Position numbers and translations under genes: made by a program. This document shows, piece by piece, positions 5,909-5,977 of a stretch of 5,977 nucleotides of DNA. Under the pieces are notes generated by a model. It did not search any database, was not told the DNA's origin, and saw only the letters and a list, made by a program, of their open reading frames with translations. Every line of letters begins with the position of its first letter. The first letter of the stretch is position 1. The stretch comes from CAZUGH01 sp964619785 (GTDB lineage: Bacteria; Bacillota; Clostridia; Lachnospirales; Lachnospiraceae): NCBI GenBank assembly GCA_964619785.1, contig CAZUGH010000091.1, positions 1 to 5,977 on the forward strand. Reading direction: 5' to 3'.

Positions 5909-5977
5909 ATGTCAACTCCATTTCATCGTTTTAAACACATCTTCCTTTAAAACACTACAAAGTTCTAGGCGTTTGAA
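5909..5977. other. Upstream region of the SpoIID-like gene, no gene seen
   Basis: These 69 bases hold the GGAG ribosome binding site (5919-5916) of the SpoIID-like gene. I find no convincing sigma-A, SigE, SigK, SigF or SigG promoter pattern in them, so the promoter probably lies beyond the window or the gene is read from an upstream one. Confidence 0.5.

Noticed and set aside
5912..5926. Four-codon frame MKWS ending just before the SpoIID-like start, as a possible leader peptide
   Set aside because: It is too short, its nearest Shine-Dalgarno-like sequence is too far away, and the region has no attenuator structure.

Overview
The window is AT-rich, with canonical AGGAGG-type ribosome binding sites, short intergenic gaps and every gene on the minus strand. 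A BspA-type leucine-rich repeat surface protein, a MarR-controlled two-subunit ABC exporter and a SpoIID-domain protein together point to a Gram-positive, probably spore-forming member of the Clostridia, most likely Lachnospiraceae. That placement comes from protein style and has not been checked by any search.

Layout in the direction of transcription (right to left). (1) 5909-5977 is a short upstream stretch with no gene. (2) 5908-4682 encodes a 408-residue protein with an N-terminal beta-domain, a SpoIID-like domain and a C-terminal peptidoglycan-binding domain. It has no visible export signal. (3) 4681-4577 is a compact control region. It holds a strong sigma-A-type promoter (TTGACA, 17 nt, TATTAT), a 42-bp near-perfect inverted repeat over the predicted transcription start, and a strong Shine-Dalgarno sequence placed for a TTG start. 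(4) 4576-4154 is a MarR-family repressor. (5) 4140-2386 and 2389-524 are two full-length ABC exporter half-transporters that overlap by ATGA. (6) 506-462 is a rho-independent terminator closing the operon. (7) 458-412 carries the promoter and leader of the last gene, and 411-1 is the start of a secreted leucine-rich repeat protein that runs off the left edge.

How they fit together: marR and the two ABC genes form one transcription unit. The repressor is expected to bind the palindrome at its own promoter and so control itself and the exporter. The two ABC proteins are an obligate heterodimer. The first subunit has lost the catalytic Walker B glutamate and the switch histidine, while the second keeps both but has an altered signature motif (LSQGQ). 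The unusual residues therefore collect in one ATP site and the other site is complete, as in TM287/288 and BmrCD-type exporters. The flanking SpoIID-like and leucine-rich repeat genes look like separate cell-envelope functions.

I see no mobile element, CRISPR array, tRNA or rRNA, and no clear sign of a new multi-gene system. The points most worth following up are the large operator palindrome, which may also act as an RNA hairpin, and the SpoIID-like protein lacking an export signal.
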